Positions 13,655 through 24,787 of a DNA stretch of 64,000 nucleotides are shown piece after piece. The first letter of the stretch is position 1. Each line of letters begins with the position of its first letter. The stretch covers positions 12,732,026 through 12,796,025 of the forward strand of contig VZDJ01000594.1 of NCBI GenBank assembly GCA_008694505.1, read 5' to 3'. Under the pieces are notes generated by a model that did no database searches, had not been told where the DNA came from, and worked only from the letters and a program-made list of their open reading frames with translations. The position numbers and the translations under genes were made by a program. This DNA is from Cyanoderma ruficeps (lineage: Eukaryota > Chordata > Aves > Passeriformes > Timaliidae).

Positions 13655-13745
13655 CTAAGCTGAGCTGGGAGCCAGTAGTATTGTGGTTTTCCAAGATCCT
13701 GACTCAGCTTTTGACCTTTGGCAAATCATTGACCTGAGTCAGAGC
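13655..13745 (+). repeat. MIR-like SINE relic, forward orientation
   Basis: The block CCTGACTCAGCTTTTGACC followed by TTTGGCAAATCATTGACCT aligns by eye with the MIR core (CTGACTAGCTGTGTGACCTTGGGCAAGTCACTTAACCT type), with about one difference in four or five bases. Flanking sequence is too diverged to set the ends firmly. Confidence 0.55.
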
Positions 13746-14199
13746 AGCTGGAAAGTTGAATAAAACTTAGTCTGGAAGGAAAGTAAAGATGCTGGATTGA
13801 GCTGAGCTGTCAGCCTTCTGTATTTGGGCAAGTTTTTGTTCAAAAATAGAAATAGCCTGAACTGCCATGCCTTCCCCAGGGATTTATATGACTTTAGATC
13901 ATCCCCTCTCTTGCTGCTCTGAAGTAATATAAGGAAGGAATGTGAGATGAAATGAACTGTGATTAGCTCTGTTATCAAGATATGTGCAATTCAATAAATC
14001 AGAAATCTTGATGGACTTGCTTTTTAACTATCCAATTAGGATTTCTCATGGGGAGGTGGAAGAAATTCTAAAGAGAAGCTGCAAAAAATAATTTTATCTA
14101 CTTTCTTTTAATTGAGCTTTAGAAAGAAGATTTCTGTTGAGAAGGGATGGGTCTGCAGAAGCAGTAGTGGGAATAAATGAAGTGTAGGGATTCCATGCC
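13746..14199. other. Unique AT-rich non-coding stretch
   Basis: Nothing recognisable. The sequence is AT-rich with short T-runs and no open frame of interest. Confidence 0.5.
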
Positions 14200-14325
14200 T
14201 GGTGTTATTGCTGATTTCTTACACGGATTGGGGCAAGACGCCCAGTCTCTTCTCCTTCCCATGCTCCAGCTGTAAAATAAGGCAACCATATTTGTGTGGA
14301 AAAGTTTTGAGACTGTCCATTCACA
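14200..14325 (+). repeat. MIR-like SINE relic, forward orientation
   Basis: GGATTGGGGCAAGACGCCCA, then CTTCTCCTTCCCATGCTCCA, then GCTGTAAAATAAGGCAACCA follow the order of the MIR core and 3' segment (TTGGGCAAGTCAC..., CTCAGTTTCCCCATCTGTAAAATGGGGATAA). A later AAAAGTTTTGAGA resembles the TTTGAGAT part of the amniote MIR tail. The copy is old and heavily substituted. Confidence 0.5.
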
Positions 14326-15483
14326 TATACACTGCACTATAATCCAACTAATCCACGAAGTCAAATCATATGGATGCTCTTAGGTTATTGCAAAGGGAAT
14401 CAAAAGCTCTAGAGATCTCTGAATGAAGGATAAGAATTTCCTCTCTTCTAATTTTTCTTCTCTCAAGCACTGCACAAACAAAAATGAAAACCTGGCCTTC
14501 CGACAACTGAATTTCTCCCACTGTTTTCCAGCTTCAAGTTTACATCAGCTGTTTTTTAATTCACTCTCTTTCCTTGGATTAAACAGGAATTTCAAGAACA
14601 GAAAGACATCTGTGTACATCACTAAGCAATGTGGTCTTGAACACTGCTGAGTTCTCCTTTCTGCTGCTCCTCACATCAACTCCAGTGGTGTTAAATGCAA
14701 GAAGTTATGTCTGTCCAAAAGCCAAGATAACTCTCTACTTGTGTTGATCATCCATAAGGCTGGAGAATGGGACTCACAGTTATTCAATGGCACTGTACTG
14801 AACAGTAAAGGCACAGTGTTTCCAATTAAGAGGCCTGATAGTAAAAGAAGATTTATGGAAAAGATGGTAGATTAACAGAAAAATGCTGGCCCAAGAATTT
14901 TGAGGGCACTGACTCAGGGAGACGGATAACTGCAGGCTCCCTTGGGTTCACCAGGTCCGCTTACCACATGGTGTTCATTAGGAAGCCCCAAAAGCAAGTG
15001 TTTGGCCCATAAATGTGTGACTGCCTTCCCTTCTTCACTGAACCTTTAAACAGTTAACAGCATTCTATATCTTCCCTGCAGCAGAAGCAATTCCCAGACG
15101 TTGAAGCATTTCCATTGCAAAACACAGCTTGGGATTCTGGACTCAGTTATTTGTTTGGAAGATGTAGACAAAATGAAAGTGTAGCAAACTCATACCAGAT
15201 TGGATCCACTTCAGAAGCTGCCAAACAGCTGCCAATGCTGTCGGGTCAGAAGAGCTTGCCAGGCTGTTCCCTGGGGCAGGGGGTAGATTTTAATGGGGGA
15301 ACCTGGGATCTGGAGATGAACTATACAGCTATCCTGGAACAGAATATGCTGTCTACTGCATTTTCCCACCCGCAAGTATATAAACATGGCCTCTACCCCC
15401 CTTTCCAGGCTGAAATGCAGCTGATCTAGAGCATATCCACGAAAAAAAAAATGCCACTGGGCAATTAGCAGTTGCTGCAGTGT
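14326..15483. other. Unique non-coding stretch, nothing recognised
   Basis: No gene, RNA or repeat was recognised. The open frame pair at 15115-15429 (+) and 15211-15522 (-) overlaps on opposite strands without domain features. Confidence 0.5.
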
Positions 15484-15537
15484 CACTTTAGACAAAAGAA
15501 TATACGCAAGCACTTCAGACAAAAGAGTATACGCAAG
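15484..15537 (+). repeat. 27-bp tandem duplication (two copies)
   Basis: Two adjacent copies of a 27-bp unit, 15484-15510 and 15511-15537, begin CACTT(T/C)AGACAAAAGA and end TATACGCAAG. They differ at two positions. Each unit contains one CpG (ACGC). This is a recent local duplication, probably from replication slippage. Confidence 0.9.
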
Positions 15538-16620
15538 TTGGGGACTTGGGGATGAACAAGGGAAAAAAGAACAGAAAGAAAAAACCTGTGGGATGCCATG
15601 TAGCTCAGTGCCCTGCTAAAAGCCCTGTTTTTAACCTCTGGGTCACTCCTTTCAGCCTCACTTTGCTTCGAAATATTGGAGAGTGAGTGGAAGCTGTTCC
15701 TTTGTAGTCTAGGAAGGAGAAATGTCCCATTAGCCTAGGGGAGCAGGCAAACTGCCTCACTGAGATAGTAAGGTAGATGTTAATTGTAAAAGTAAACTTT
15801 TTAAAAGCATGTGAGAAGTCCAGTCAGTTGGGAGTCTTGAGCTACAGCATGGGACTTTTCTTTTGCTTCTGTTTTAAGAAAAATCACCAAAGAAAAACTT
15901 CAACAAAGAAACCCCAAAAATATATCTAGGGAGATCTCTAGCTCAGACAGTTTGGCACCTTTCACCAGCCTGAAATGAGTTAAAGAGAGAGAAACAAACA
16001 AACAAGTTGAATGGGATACCGAGTCTCAAAACTCTTTGGAAAGAAAGATAAAACAAAAGAGAGGTTCTTTATTTGCTGGATTTAGATCTGAAAGGATTTT
16101 TGTTTCGTTTTTATTACATAGAAAAGACAGGGAAATATCTTCCTCTCTTTAGGGACTTATGAGAGCTCACCTTGTAAATCTGTCCATTTGGAAAGGTACA
16201 AACTCTTCCATATGTCATAATGTATGTCTTCAGCTTCCTCTGATCTCCCACTTGTGTGAAAGGGAGCTCTCCCTCTGTTATCAGAGATTAAGCAGAGGCA
16301 ACAGAAAAGAAATCCAACAAAAGTGAGATTAAGTTGGTAAATTACAATGCAAAGGGTTTTGGAAAGAACATCCTCTGGGGCTGCTTGAAATTTTCCATCA
16401 GAATATATTTCAGTGGAAAATTGCCTTTCAAATAAAAGCAAAGTTGTTCTATGTTAAGTTATGACCAGTCTCTCAACAAGGCTTCAGAGTGTGGCAGGAG
16501 GCCTGGAGATTCAGCTGGGAAATCTTTGGAGAGTGTCTCCTAGAGGCTGTCACCACAGGGCTTTGTGACCCCATTCTGCTGCGGCGCTGGGCTTGCCGTG
16601 TGAAGTGCATTTCTCACAAA

Positions 16621-16649
16621 GCACCATGGTGACACGACTTCCATGGTGC
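16621..16649. repeat. Perfect 9-bp inverted repeat
   Basis: GCACCATGG (16621-16629) and CCATGGTGC (16641-16649) are exact reverse complements, separated by an 11-nt spacer. Each arm contains the palindrome CCATGG. Possible roles are a small cruciform, a dimeric binding site, or chance. Confidence 0.6.
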
Positions 16650-19600
16650 ATGGCATTGTCTCTGCAGGAGAGGGGACCATGCCACTCCATGAGGGATGTG
16701 GGCCAGCCAGGAATGTCAGCTCACAGGGAACAACAGGGACACAAAGCATACCAGCTACAACTCCCACGGGGGAACATTTCTGAACTGAAATGGAGGGCTC
16801 TTGGCCAAAGATTTCCATTGTTTGGTAAAATCTCAATGTTTTCCATGGGAAAAGAAAACAAAAACACAATACTATTAATAATAATAAAAAAAAGAATGAT
16901 TTTCACCCCAGATTTATCCAATCAGGGTTTGAGAAATCCCAAGGACTGAGTTTCTATTAAGAGAGTTCTTTCAGGAACCCTAAAAAAGATTGAGACTGGG
17001 AACCACACATTGTTTGGGACCAACCAGACCATTTGACCAGGACCACAGAAAAGGTCAGGGAAGCCCATCATGAGTGGTTCAGGCTTGGACTGGATTAGCA
17101 ATTGCAGAGCAATGTTAAATCACATAAGCCAGGAGCAGCCAAAAACTAGCAGTGGACAAGTCAATATATTTGTGTTTTAGGTCAAATGTATGGTGGTTCT
17201 GGCAAAAGCCAGCACGAAGAATGAGACAGTGACTGTCTTCATATTAGAACAACTCATAATGAGTTTGTTTCTCTTAGATCCTGTTGTCTCTGACTTTCTC
17301 CCTTCTCTTGCCCCAGAAAGACCTTGTTAAATTACTTATTTCAAGAGCTGAGCAGGTCTTGAGCATGAACAGTTAACATTGCAAGTCCTCAACAAGACAA
17401 GAGTGATCAAGAGAGAAAGGAAGGGAGGGGGATTGGTGTCTGCAAATTGCAAAGAGATACAATACTCACCTTTCACTTATGCTCAGTTTCAAGTTTCTGT
17501 TGAACAGCATCTGATACCTTCCATTTTCCATAGGTGAATTAGCCAAACAACAGACAGACAATAGAGACAAATTGGCTAAGTCAGAAAACATTAAATGAAA
17601 ATGAGCTGGCCATGGGAAGGAGGGAGGGGAAATGTTGAGGAAGCCTTTACTAGTAAGTGATCCTTCCTTGGACTTTTAACTTGGTTTCCAGTAAGCTTAC
17701 GAACTGTCAAATGAAGGCAGTGGCCTGGGAAATCTTCACTAGAGATTATATGTTCTGTAACCCTTTGCAATTACACCTGCACTGTGTCATTTCAGTCTCC
17801 TTGGACTGGGTCTGTATTGGGGTGTATTTTTCCTCAGCACTGGTGAGTGACCTTCCTTTGGGTCATTATTTTTGGTACTGAAGGGAAATACTTCTCTCTC
17901 TCTTTCTGTGTTGCTATATTGAGAAAAGAAATCAAAGTAGGTCTGATTGTGTCGACTTTCAGTGTCAAGACGAAAGGGGCCCTACAAGGACCCATCACCT
18001 GAAACAAAACTTTGCCAAAAGTTGTGATGTGCTCAGGCCTGATTCTAAGACTTAGGAGTTATTCCAAGGGTCATATAAGTGATAAAGTGTTCTTTAACTC
18101 TTTCCCCTAAAATAAATGTTTTAAGTGTTTCCTGAAAGGTTGTTCTCAAGGGACTTAGTCTCGTGACTGACAAAAGAGAAGGTGGAAGGAAAATGTTAGG
18201 CATTCTGAAAGGCTTTCCACCCTATATGTCAGAAGAAAACAAAGCATGACCTTGATAGCGTAAATTAGGGAATGCAGCCAAATCATAAGGAAGCATAAAT
18301 ATATGCCATAAAATTATGCTTTTAGTATCCTCTAAATTTTTGGTATTTTGTTGATTCCTCGCTGGTGATGACAAAATTCATCTGTGATGGACATGCTAGA
18401 TATAAGTGAAAGGGAGGGATTTGTTTAGTCAATTTTTTTCTTTGTGAGATTCAGCCAGAGGTCTTAAAATCTTGATTTTTTTTTTAATATGAGGTAATAT
18501 TCATAAGATGGTTCATTACTGCAGAATTTTCAAACTGTGCTGTCAGGAACTAAAAGGGGCAACAAGAAAAAAGTACTGATAGCTATTTAAATAGAAAACT
18601 CTTATGTCTGTCTGTGGAAGTCCTGAAGCTTGAGACTGGTGGGAGAACAAAACACTCCCTATTAACCCTGTTCATAATCTTTTCCCTTGGCATCTGCTAT
18701 TAGCCACTGTCAGCAGTGATGCTGTGGAATAGAAGGTTCCACTCTGTCGTGGGTTGTCTGTTCATGTCTTCTTGTGATACAAAAAAAGTGCTGTGTTGTT
18801 TGAGGGAAACTGCACTGTGTGACAACCACAGTTGCTTTAGAAAGTGCTAACCAGCCGTGAGTGTAGAAAACACATGAGATGGTCAAGACCAATTAGACAT
18901 CCCTGTCCAGTCTCTTCTTCGGGGAAAGCAAAAACCTGTGCCTTGTGATCTGCACTCCAAACACTCCAAATCTCATTTCCATTGTGATATTAACAATAAA
19001 AAAAAAAAAGGAAGTGTTTCCCTATGTTTTTGGGACACTCCTCAGTGGAGCCACTGTTACCACAAAGCATATTTTCTTGGTCATTGATTTCTCCCTCTGC
19101 TGTATTTATGTCCTTATAACTGTTCAACATTTTTCTCTTATTTGGTTTAGTCATTGAACTCAGGGGGGGGACCTTATCCAGCACAGTTGTCACTGAAAGG
19201 CACCAAAATCCTCCCTTTCCAGGGTACAACTGCCTTGCAGCTAAGGGCAGGACTGCGGCTCAAGCTGAACAAACTTGCAATTGAATCAAGCAAATCAGGA
19301 TCCTTCATTACAGAATATCCATCAAAATTTTTGATCCACTCTTAGAGCCTGACCTCCCAGCTACAACTCCTTACATTCTGCTGACATTTCCCTCAGGAAT
19401 AAAACTTCTTGAGATGTGGCTTCCAAAGACACAACCACCAGACTGCAGTGGGTACGTCCTCTCCAAAATGCAAGCCAGCACAAGGAAGCTGAACTGGGGC
19501 ATCCATCCAATGGAGTGAAATGTCCTCCCTATTCCAGTTCATGCCTAAACAAGCTGACCTAAAACCTTTTGACCCTGGCAGAGACGTAGGGTAGATGCCT

Positions 19601-20144
19601 TCCAAGCCTCAATAATTGGCAAGCAGTGCCTCTTGGCGATGGTTGAACTAAGCTCATTGTAGGCTGACTGTTCAGCTGAGCTTCCCTGCCTGTCCATCTG
19701 CATTGACTCTCTTAGCTCAGACCACAAGAGCACCAAAATCTTGCAGCTTGGTTGGCTGTGAGGTAACAATTTCTTTGGGAGGTCTCATTCTTCTTGGGAA
19801 GGATTTTCTTGCCCAATTTCCTAAAGGAAAGTAGGCTTGAGCAATTGCACTGTTGGTATTTGTACGTGCCAATGTGTTCCCCTCCAAACAACTTTCAACT
19901 TTATTGGCCAAGTGATAGAGTTCTAAGAGATATAAACAAAAATAAGCACCCAGAGAGGCATACAGAGAGATATGTGGTAGCACAAGTTCATATGTTTAAA
20001 TTAGAGTCCTGAGAACAGGAAAGGTTTCAAACAGAGGTCTTCATTAATCACCAGACACAAATCAGTGGGAATCCAGGCATCAGTAGTCCTACATGAACAA
20101 ATAGTTTGTTTGTCCAATGTTCCTTTCTTTTTTCTTTTTTGGTT

Positions 20145-20197
20145 TGAATCTGTACAGCACCTAGCATGTTGCCATACAGAAATACACTTGTAATAAC
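20145..20197 (+). repeat. Possible amniote MIR-family 3' tail remnant
   Basis: CTGTACAGCACCTAGCATG followed by an ATACAGAAATACACTTGTAATAA block resembles the 3' tail of old sauropsid SINEs (TGTACAGCGCCTAGCACAATG ... TAATACAAATAAT type). The match is short and from memory, so the call is tentative. Confidence 0.3.
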
Positions 20198-21742
20198 ACA
20201 GCGGGAGAGTTGGCGTGCAGAAGGGATCATGAAGAGGGAAGAAACCATCTTAGCAGGCAGCTTCTTCATTTTACAACAGTTTTTAATGTCAGGCCAACTC
20301 AGGGTGCAGAGGTGAAGGAGCAGAAAGTGAAGAGAAAGAAAGAAACAAATGAAAATCCCACAACTCCAACAACAGAAACCGCAGACAAACCAAGAAAACA
20401 GCAGCATGTCCAGGGACTGTTTGCTCCTCAGCTGAAGGGCCTGTTTTCATACTCATCTCTGTCTTGTGTCCCAGACTCATGTTGCCTCTAAGGCTGAAAT
20501 ACTGGTTCCTTATTCTAAAAATCGAGTCTCCTGGGCTTTGGTAATATTTTCCAGCCTTTCTAAGGTGTCTGCTTTAATGAATAAGGAAATAAGAAGACAG
20601 ACTGACTCCATGGGCACGAAGATTGGTTACCACTTACTTCATAGTGACTATCCAGACAGAATGAGAAGAAATGAAGCAGGGATTAATTGACACAGATTGC
20701 CTTTGTAAAACAAGGTGGGAGGGATCAGGCAATGATTTCCCAAGCATTGTCCAAGAAGGAGGCATAAGCAGACAGGCAGTGTGAACAGCCCACACTAGGG
20801 CTTGAAACCCTTCTTCAAAATCCCCTTGCCCTTCTGCTTTTCCCTGCAGAGAAAAGCAGAGTAAAAAAAAGACACACCTCCATCCTTCCTGTTCCCACCT
20901 TCCTTTACATCTCCCCCTTGGTTTTAGTTTTTTGCACTGCTGAAGGGTGTCATGTGTACTAGGAGACAAAACAGCCCCGAAGTCTTGACGTCCACAAACC
21001 TTGCCTTACACAGCTCAGTTACTTCTCACTTCTTTTATTTTCTTTTTAATCCTGTTTCTCCCTTCTATCCCCTAGGCCCCCTCCCACTCCCTTTCACATT
21101 TATCCTTTAATCAAATTGCTATATGCTCTTCTCAGCAATTCTTCTCTAAATCCCTCAGGCGGGTTAGAAGCCCCCTGAGGAAAGATCTTTTTTTGGCAAC
21201 TGAGTTGAGATAGGAAAGAGGTCCTTGACAGAAGCATATTCCATCCCAGAAAGTTTTTAATCCTTCCAGATGCTTTGTCACAAACTGTGCTTTTATGCTG
21301 GTGCACTTTTAAAGGCAGCCAGGATATGTGCAGAGGTCAGATCACAGAGCTGCTCTGGAAAACTCTAAATTGCTCTCGCCTTTGATTCTTGTGCTTTAAA
21401 ACCACTCTGAAGTTTAAATAAATGGATTAGAAATGAGTTAAAGAGCAGGGTGCTTAATGCTTCTTCTTAAATCTATAGCCTCAAGGCACAGCACTTTGGG
21501 CGGCAAGATCCTGTTAAATCTCACCAGCTCAGCAGACTCTGAACAAGTCAAGGCTTGGATGCAGATGGCTGTGGAGAAACAAGGTGAAACAGACCAGAGA
21601 GGTGGCACTGGTCCTTCTACAACAGCACAGAAGGAAGCCCAAGGTGGTGAAATGGGCAGTGGGACATACACTGGAGCACCTTCCAGAGAAGGCACCAGCA
21701 CCACCGATATTTGCTATTAATACTAAAGCCCTGACACCATAA

Positions 21743-21863
21743 ATTTATTTTATTTTATTTTATTTTATTTTATTTTATTTTATTTTATTTTATTTTATTT
21801 TATTTTATTTTATTTTATTTTATTTTATTTTATTTTATTTTATTTTATTTTATTTTATTTTAT
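21743..21863 (+). repeat. (ATTTT)n pentanucleotide microsatellite
   Basis: About 120 bp of essentially perfect ATTTT repeats (roughly 23-24 units), ending where the array breaks to TATCTTTACT. The uninterrupted length implies recent slippage activity and probable length polymorphism. It could descend from an A-rich tail in reverse orientation, but no retroelement body is recognisable beside it. Confidence 0.97.
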
Positions 21864-21978
21864 CTTTACTGTCTCATGATTTCTAGATTTGTTTCCAGCT
21901 GGGAAAAAGGAGGAGCAGTGATAATGTGGTGGGCTAGATCCTCTCAGGAGACTCAGCTGTCTTGAAAGCCCATTCTGC

Positions 21979-22110
21979 TTCCCGTTGTTTATTATTGTTG
22001 GATGGCGAAAGGACAGCTGCGATGTTACATCCTAGAGGTAGCTGCACGTCCAGGGCTGGATGAAACAATCGCTGTAAATGCCAGCTTGGCAGCTCTTCGG
22101 GCCCTCCTTG
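21979..22110. promoter_or_regulatory. Candidate conserved non-coding element (SOX/CpG-bearing)
   Basis: The block has repeated SOX-type cores (GTTGTTTATTATTGTTGG; AACAATCGC). It also retains several CpGs (CCCG, GGCGAA, TGCGATG, CACGTC, AATCGC, TTCGGG) in an otherwise CpG-poor neighbourhood. Retained CpGs within motif-dense DNA are typical of constrained enhancers. This is inference without alignment. Confidence 0.25.
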
Positions 22111-22207
22111 GGGAAGGCCCTTACCCCCTGCTTCTGGTGTGGCTTTGTTCTGTGAGAGAAGAGCAAAACATTTTGTAGCTGCTATTGAAAAGGGTTTCTC
22201 AACCTTT

Positions 22208-22322
22208 CAGGATAATCCCTGTTTTAAAGAGGAGGAGCTGAGTCAATGAGAAAGTAAATCACTTGTGAAAATCACAGAGGATTATTGCTGAGTTCCTTGC
22301 TATCTCTCAACACTATCCTACC
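22208..22322 (-). repeat. MIR-like SINE relic, reverse orientation
   Basis: GATAATCCCTGTTTTAAAGA, then GGAGGAGCTGAGTCAATGAG, then AAGTAAATCACTTGTGAAAA and TCACAGAGG follow the reverse complement of the MIR core (TTATCCCCATTTTACAGATGAGG...CTGAGGC...AAGTAACTTGCCCAAGGTCACA type). Order and spacing fit well, although many bases differ. Confidence 0.55.
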
Positions 22323-22589
22323 TGAGTGCAACATGCCTACTCACAACTCCATTTTTTTTTTTGCAATATGAGACCAATGGTATTTATTTCTCATTCACAC
22401 TAAGACAACAGGAGTTGAAAGAAAACCATCCACAGTGACCCAAGCAAGCCTTTGGAAGGAGGCACTGATGATTAAAATCCTGAATTCTGGATGTTCACCA
22501 TACACCTCACCACGTGTATAAGAACATTCTTGTGGAGGGAACGAAGAATGGGTTAGCTTGGCTTCCAGAGCTCACACACTCTTCTCTTT

Positions 22590-22730
22590 GCAGCAGGCTA
22601 TAAATTATGCAGCATTTAAAGATGACTTTCTAAACCCCTGGCTTTAAAGCTTATTTATAACTCCCACACTGATATTTTTCAGACTTGTGACAGCTCCCAC
22701 CTTCACAAGCTGGGGACATGCCAAGCACCT
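22590..22730. promoter_or_regulatory. Candidate conserved non-coding element
   Basis: An AT-rich block (CTATAAATTATGCAGCATTT, GGCTTTAAAGCTTATTTATA) with TAAT/TTAT homeodomain-like cores and no simple-repeat character. It stands out from its flanks by motif density only. Confidence is low because no comparative data were available. Confidence 0.18.
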
Positions 22731-24254
22731 GGCCTTTTCTATAATGGCCTGTTCCCCCCAGAAAGCTCCCCCCACCTCTTTTTTAAGCAATGCTTTGGAT
22801 ATCTCAGGGAGATTTTATTTATAGCAGAGTCATAAAAAGCAAGTGGAAGAGAGTGAGGATGGTCAAAGGGAAAAGTAGCAAGTGTCCTAAATGTCTGACA
22901 ACCATCATAGGACATGCTGGAAAAAAATAAGGCCCTGAGAGCAGCCAAGATCTCTCAGTGGTAATTTATATAGGAACAGCGTGATTTCATGTAAAGCAGG
23001 TTAGGCTCAGACCTAGCCAAGATGGAAACTTATGACTAAAGGCCATCACCTCAGGGAAATGATGAGGAAGGTGGTACTTGTCCTTTCCAGCAGGGGCTAA
23101 GCTGACCATTGGCAAAATCAGGGGTATGTGTGGGTGAGAAGGTGGCAGCCTCATGTTGGCAGACACTGATCAGTGACAGGAGCCTGATGGGGTCTGTGCA
23201 AAGTCCATCTGGTTCTAGGACTTTGGTTTTATGTTCTGTTTCTTTATTTATTTAATTGATCTCCCAGTCTTAGAGAGCTCACTCTGGGGGCAAGAGCCAC
23301 ATCTTGAACTGTAGCATGGATAGAGTCTCTAGTGGCCCTAATGCTGTCGTCTGGAGTGAAATACCTCCAGCCACAGCTCAGCCCTTGCTTTGGAATCTGG
23401 TTTACAGACGGGCCTGGCTCTGAGATTCCCTGTAGGAACAGGAGCTAAGATACTGATCTTAAATAGAACACAAAACCCTAACATACAGAAAAAAATCTCA
23501 TATAAGCCTCTTTTTTTTGGTAGGTGAGGCTGTTCCAGACCATGTTGCTACTTCCAGCTTCAGACACACATCTGTGTATCCCAGTTAAGAGAAAGAGCTG
23601 CCCAGGCCATGCCACCAGCCTTCAGAAGGAGGGTGACTCCTGAAAACTGAATATAGCAGGGACTGAGCAGCACCTTACAGCAACTCAGTTCCTCAGGATT
23701 TGTTCATAGAAGAGACCTGTTTACCCCCTATTGATTGCCATGGCTTCAAAGCCTTGGAATGTCTTTGGCTCTGTGTGCAGTAGCGTGAAGCAGAGCCCTG
23801 CAGTCTCAGTGGAGTTTGCTCCTTCTCCCAGCCTGAGGAACATTTCGGCACCCCAGGGCAGGTGTTTGTATTGACAGAGAAAGACAATTTAGCTTTGTGA
23901 AATCTGTGAAGGTTTTGAATTTTTTAAAAATAAAATCCCTGGAGCCAGATAAGCATTAAACAACAAAACTAAACAAAACAAGCCCCAATATGCATGTAAG
24001 GCATACTTGTGTCAGAACATCGGTTTTCAGCTCTATGCTTTGATTCAGATGTCTCCTCCTCTGTTGTCTGAAGTGACCAGCAGGTCTCAGAGATCAGAAA
24101 TCTGGCCAGAGAAAAATCTTGCTTGAAATTTCTTTGTCTTCCCTGCAAAAATGCCCCAGGCTTTAAAGGAATGGCACTTTTCAGCAAAAGTAAATTTAGT
24201 CAAAAATCTCTGACCACCTTCAGTCTATTCTCAGTGGTACCAGGCATTGCAGGC
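22731..24254. other. Unique non-coding stretch, nothing recognised
   Basis: No gene or identifiable repeat. Short open frames have no domain content. Confidence 0.5.
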
Positions 24255-24269
24255 AAAAAAAAAAAAAAA
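24255..24269 (+). repeat. Poly-A run (A15)
   Basis: A run of 15 A residues after GCAGGC. No SINE or processed-pseudogene body is recognised upstream, so it is treated as a simple repeat. Confidence 0.9.
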
Positions 24270-24299
24270 GACATCTTGGCAAAATTACACCATTGAAAT

Positions 24300-24440
24300 T
24301 GCAGGCAGAAGAGCTCAATTTAACACCCACTAATTGTTGCACAATAGTTACAGGAATAATCGGAATTTGTTAATTAGATGCATGCCAATGAGTAATTCAA
24401 GACTGGTTTAAATAATTATTCCTATCTTCCCAATAGGCTG
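24300..24440. promoter_or_regulatory. Candidate conserved non-coding element (homeodomain/POU cluster)
   Basis: A dense series of homeodomain-like sites lies in about 140 bp: CACTAATTG (from 24329), TTGTTAATTAG with core TTAATTAG at 24370-24377, GATGCATGCCAATGAG, GAGTAATTCAAG, AAATAATTATTC and GGTGATTAGC. The segment is not a simple repeat. It is compositionally distinct from its flanks and resembles deeply conserved vertebrate enhancers. Conservation was not tested. Confidence 0.3.
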
Positions 24441-24752
24441 TGGTGGTGATTAGCTTGCTGGCTGTTTCTCTTGACTGTTCTGCTTCAAATAAAAAAAGAG
24501 GTGAGAGACATCCATGCAGAGAGCCATGGCACTCCTTAATGAAATCCTGCTCCTGGGATACTGAGATCTGCTTGCCAATGAGTGCTGTTGGTTGCTGCTT
24601 TTGACCACAGAAACATCAGAGACAGCGAGGTGGACTGCCAGAAAGCTCTTGGATCAGCCAGTGAAATTAAATTAATACTTTTTAGAGTGTTTAATTCCTG
24701 AAGGAAGATGTAAGTGCCACAAATTCAAAGCCTCCATTGTAACCACAAGGTT

Positions 24753-24787
24753 AAAAAAAAAAAACAAAAAACAAAAAACAACAAAAC
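24753..24787 (+). repeat. A-rich low-complexity tract (A/C interrupted)
   Basis: A-runs interrupted by single C residues (AAAAC-type units) for about 35 bp. No transposon body is recognised next to it. Confidence 0.85.

Larger units (their letters stand above)
15538..21742. other. Unique non-coding stretch with minor structures
   Basis: No supported gene lies in these 6 kb. It includes a perfect inverted repeat at 16621-16649 and a possible repeat tail at 20145-20197, listed separately. Short open frames (up to about 119 codons) are unsupported. The 16.0-19.2 kb part is AT-rich with no organised repeat. Confidence 0.5.

Noticed and set aside
16965..17010. GATTGAGACTGGGAACCAC, similar to a reverse hAT terminal repeat
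   Set aside because: Match limited to about 20 bp with indels and no second terminus, so not called.
22185..22215. GGGTTTCTCAACCTTTCAGG, resembling the terminus of a hAT-Charlie (MER5-type) element
   Set aside because: Too short, with no matching opposite terminus. It runs straight into the MIR-like relic.
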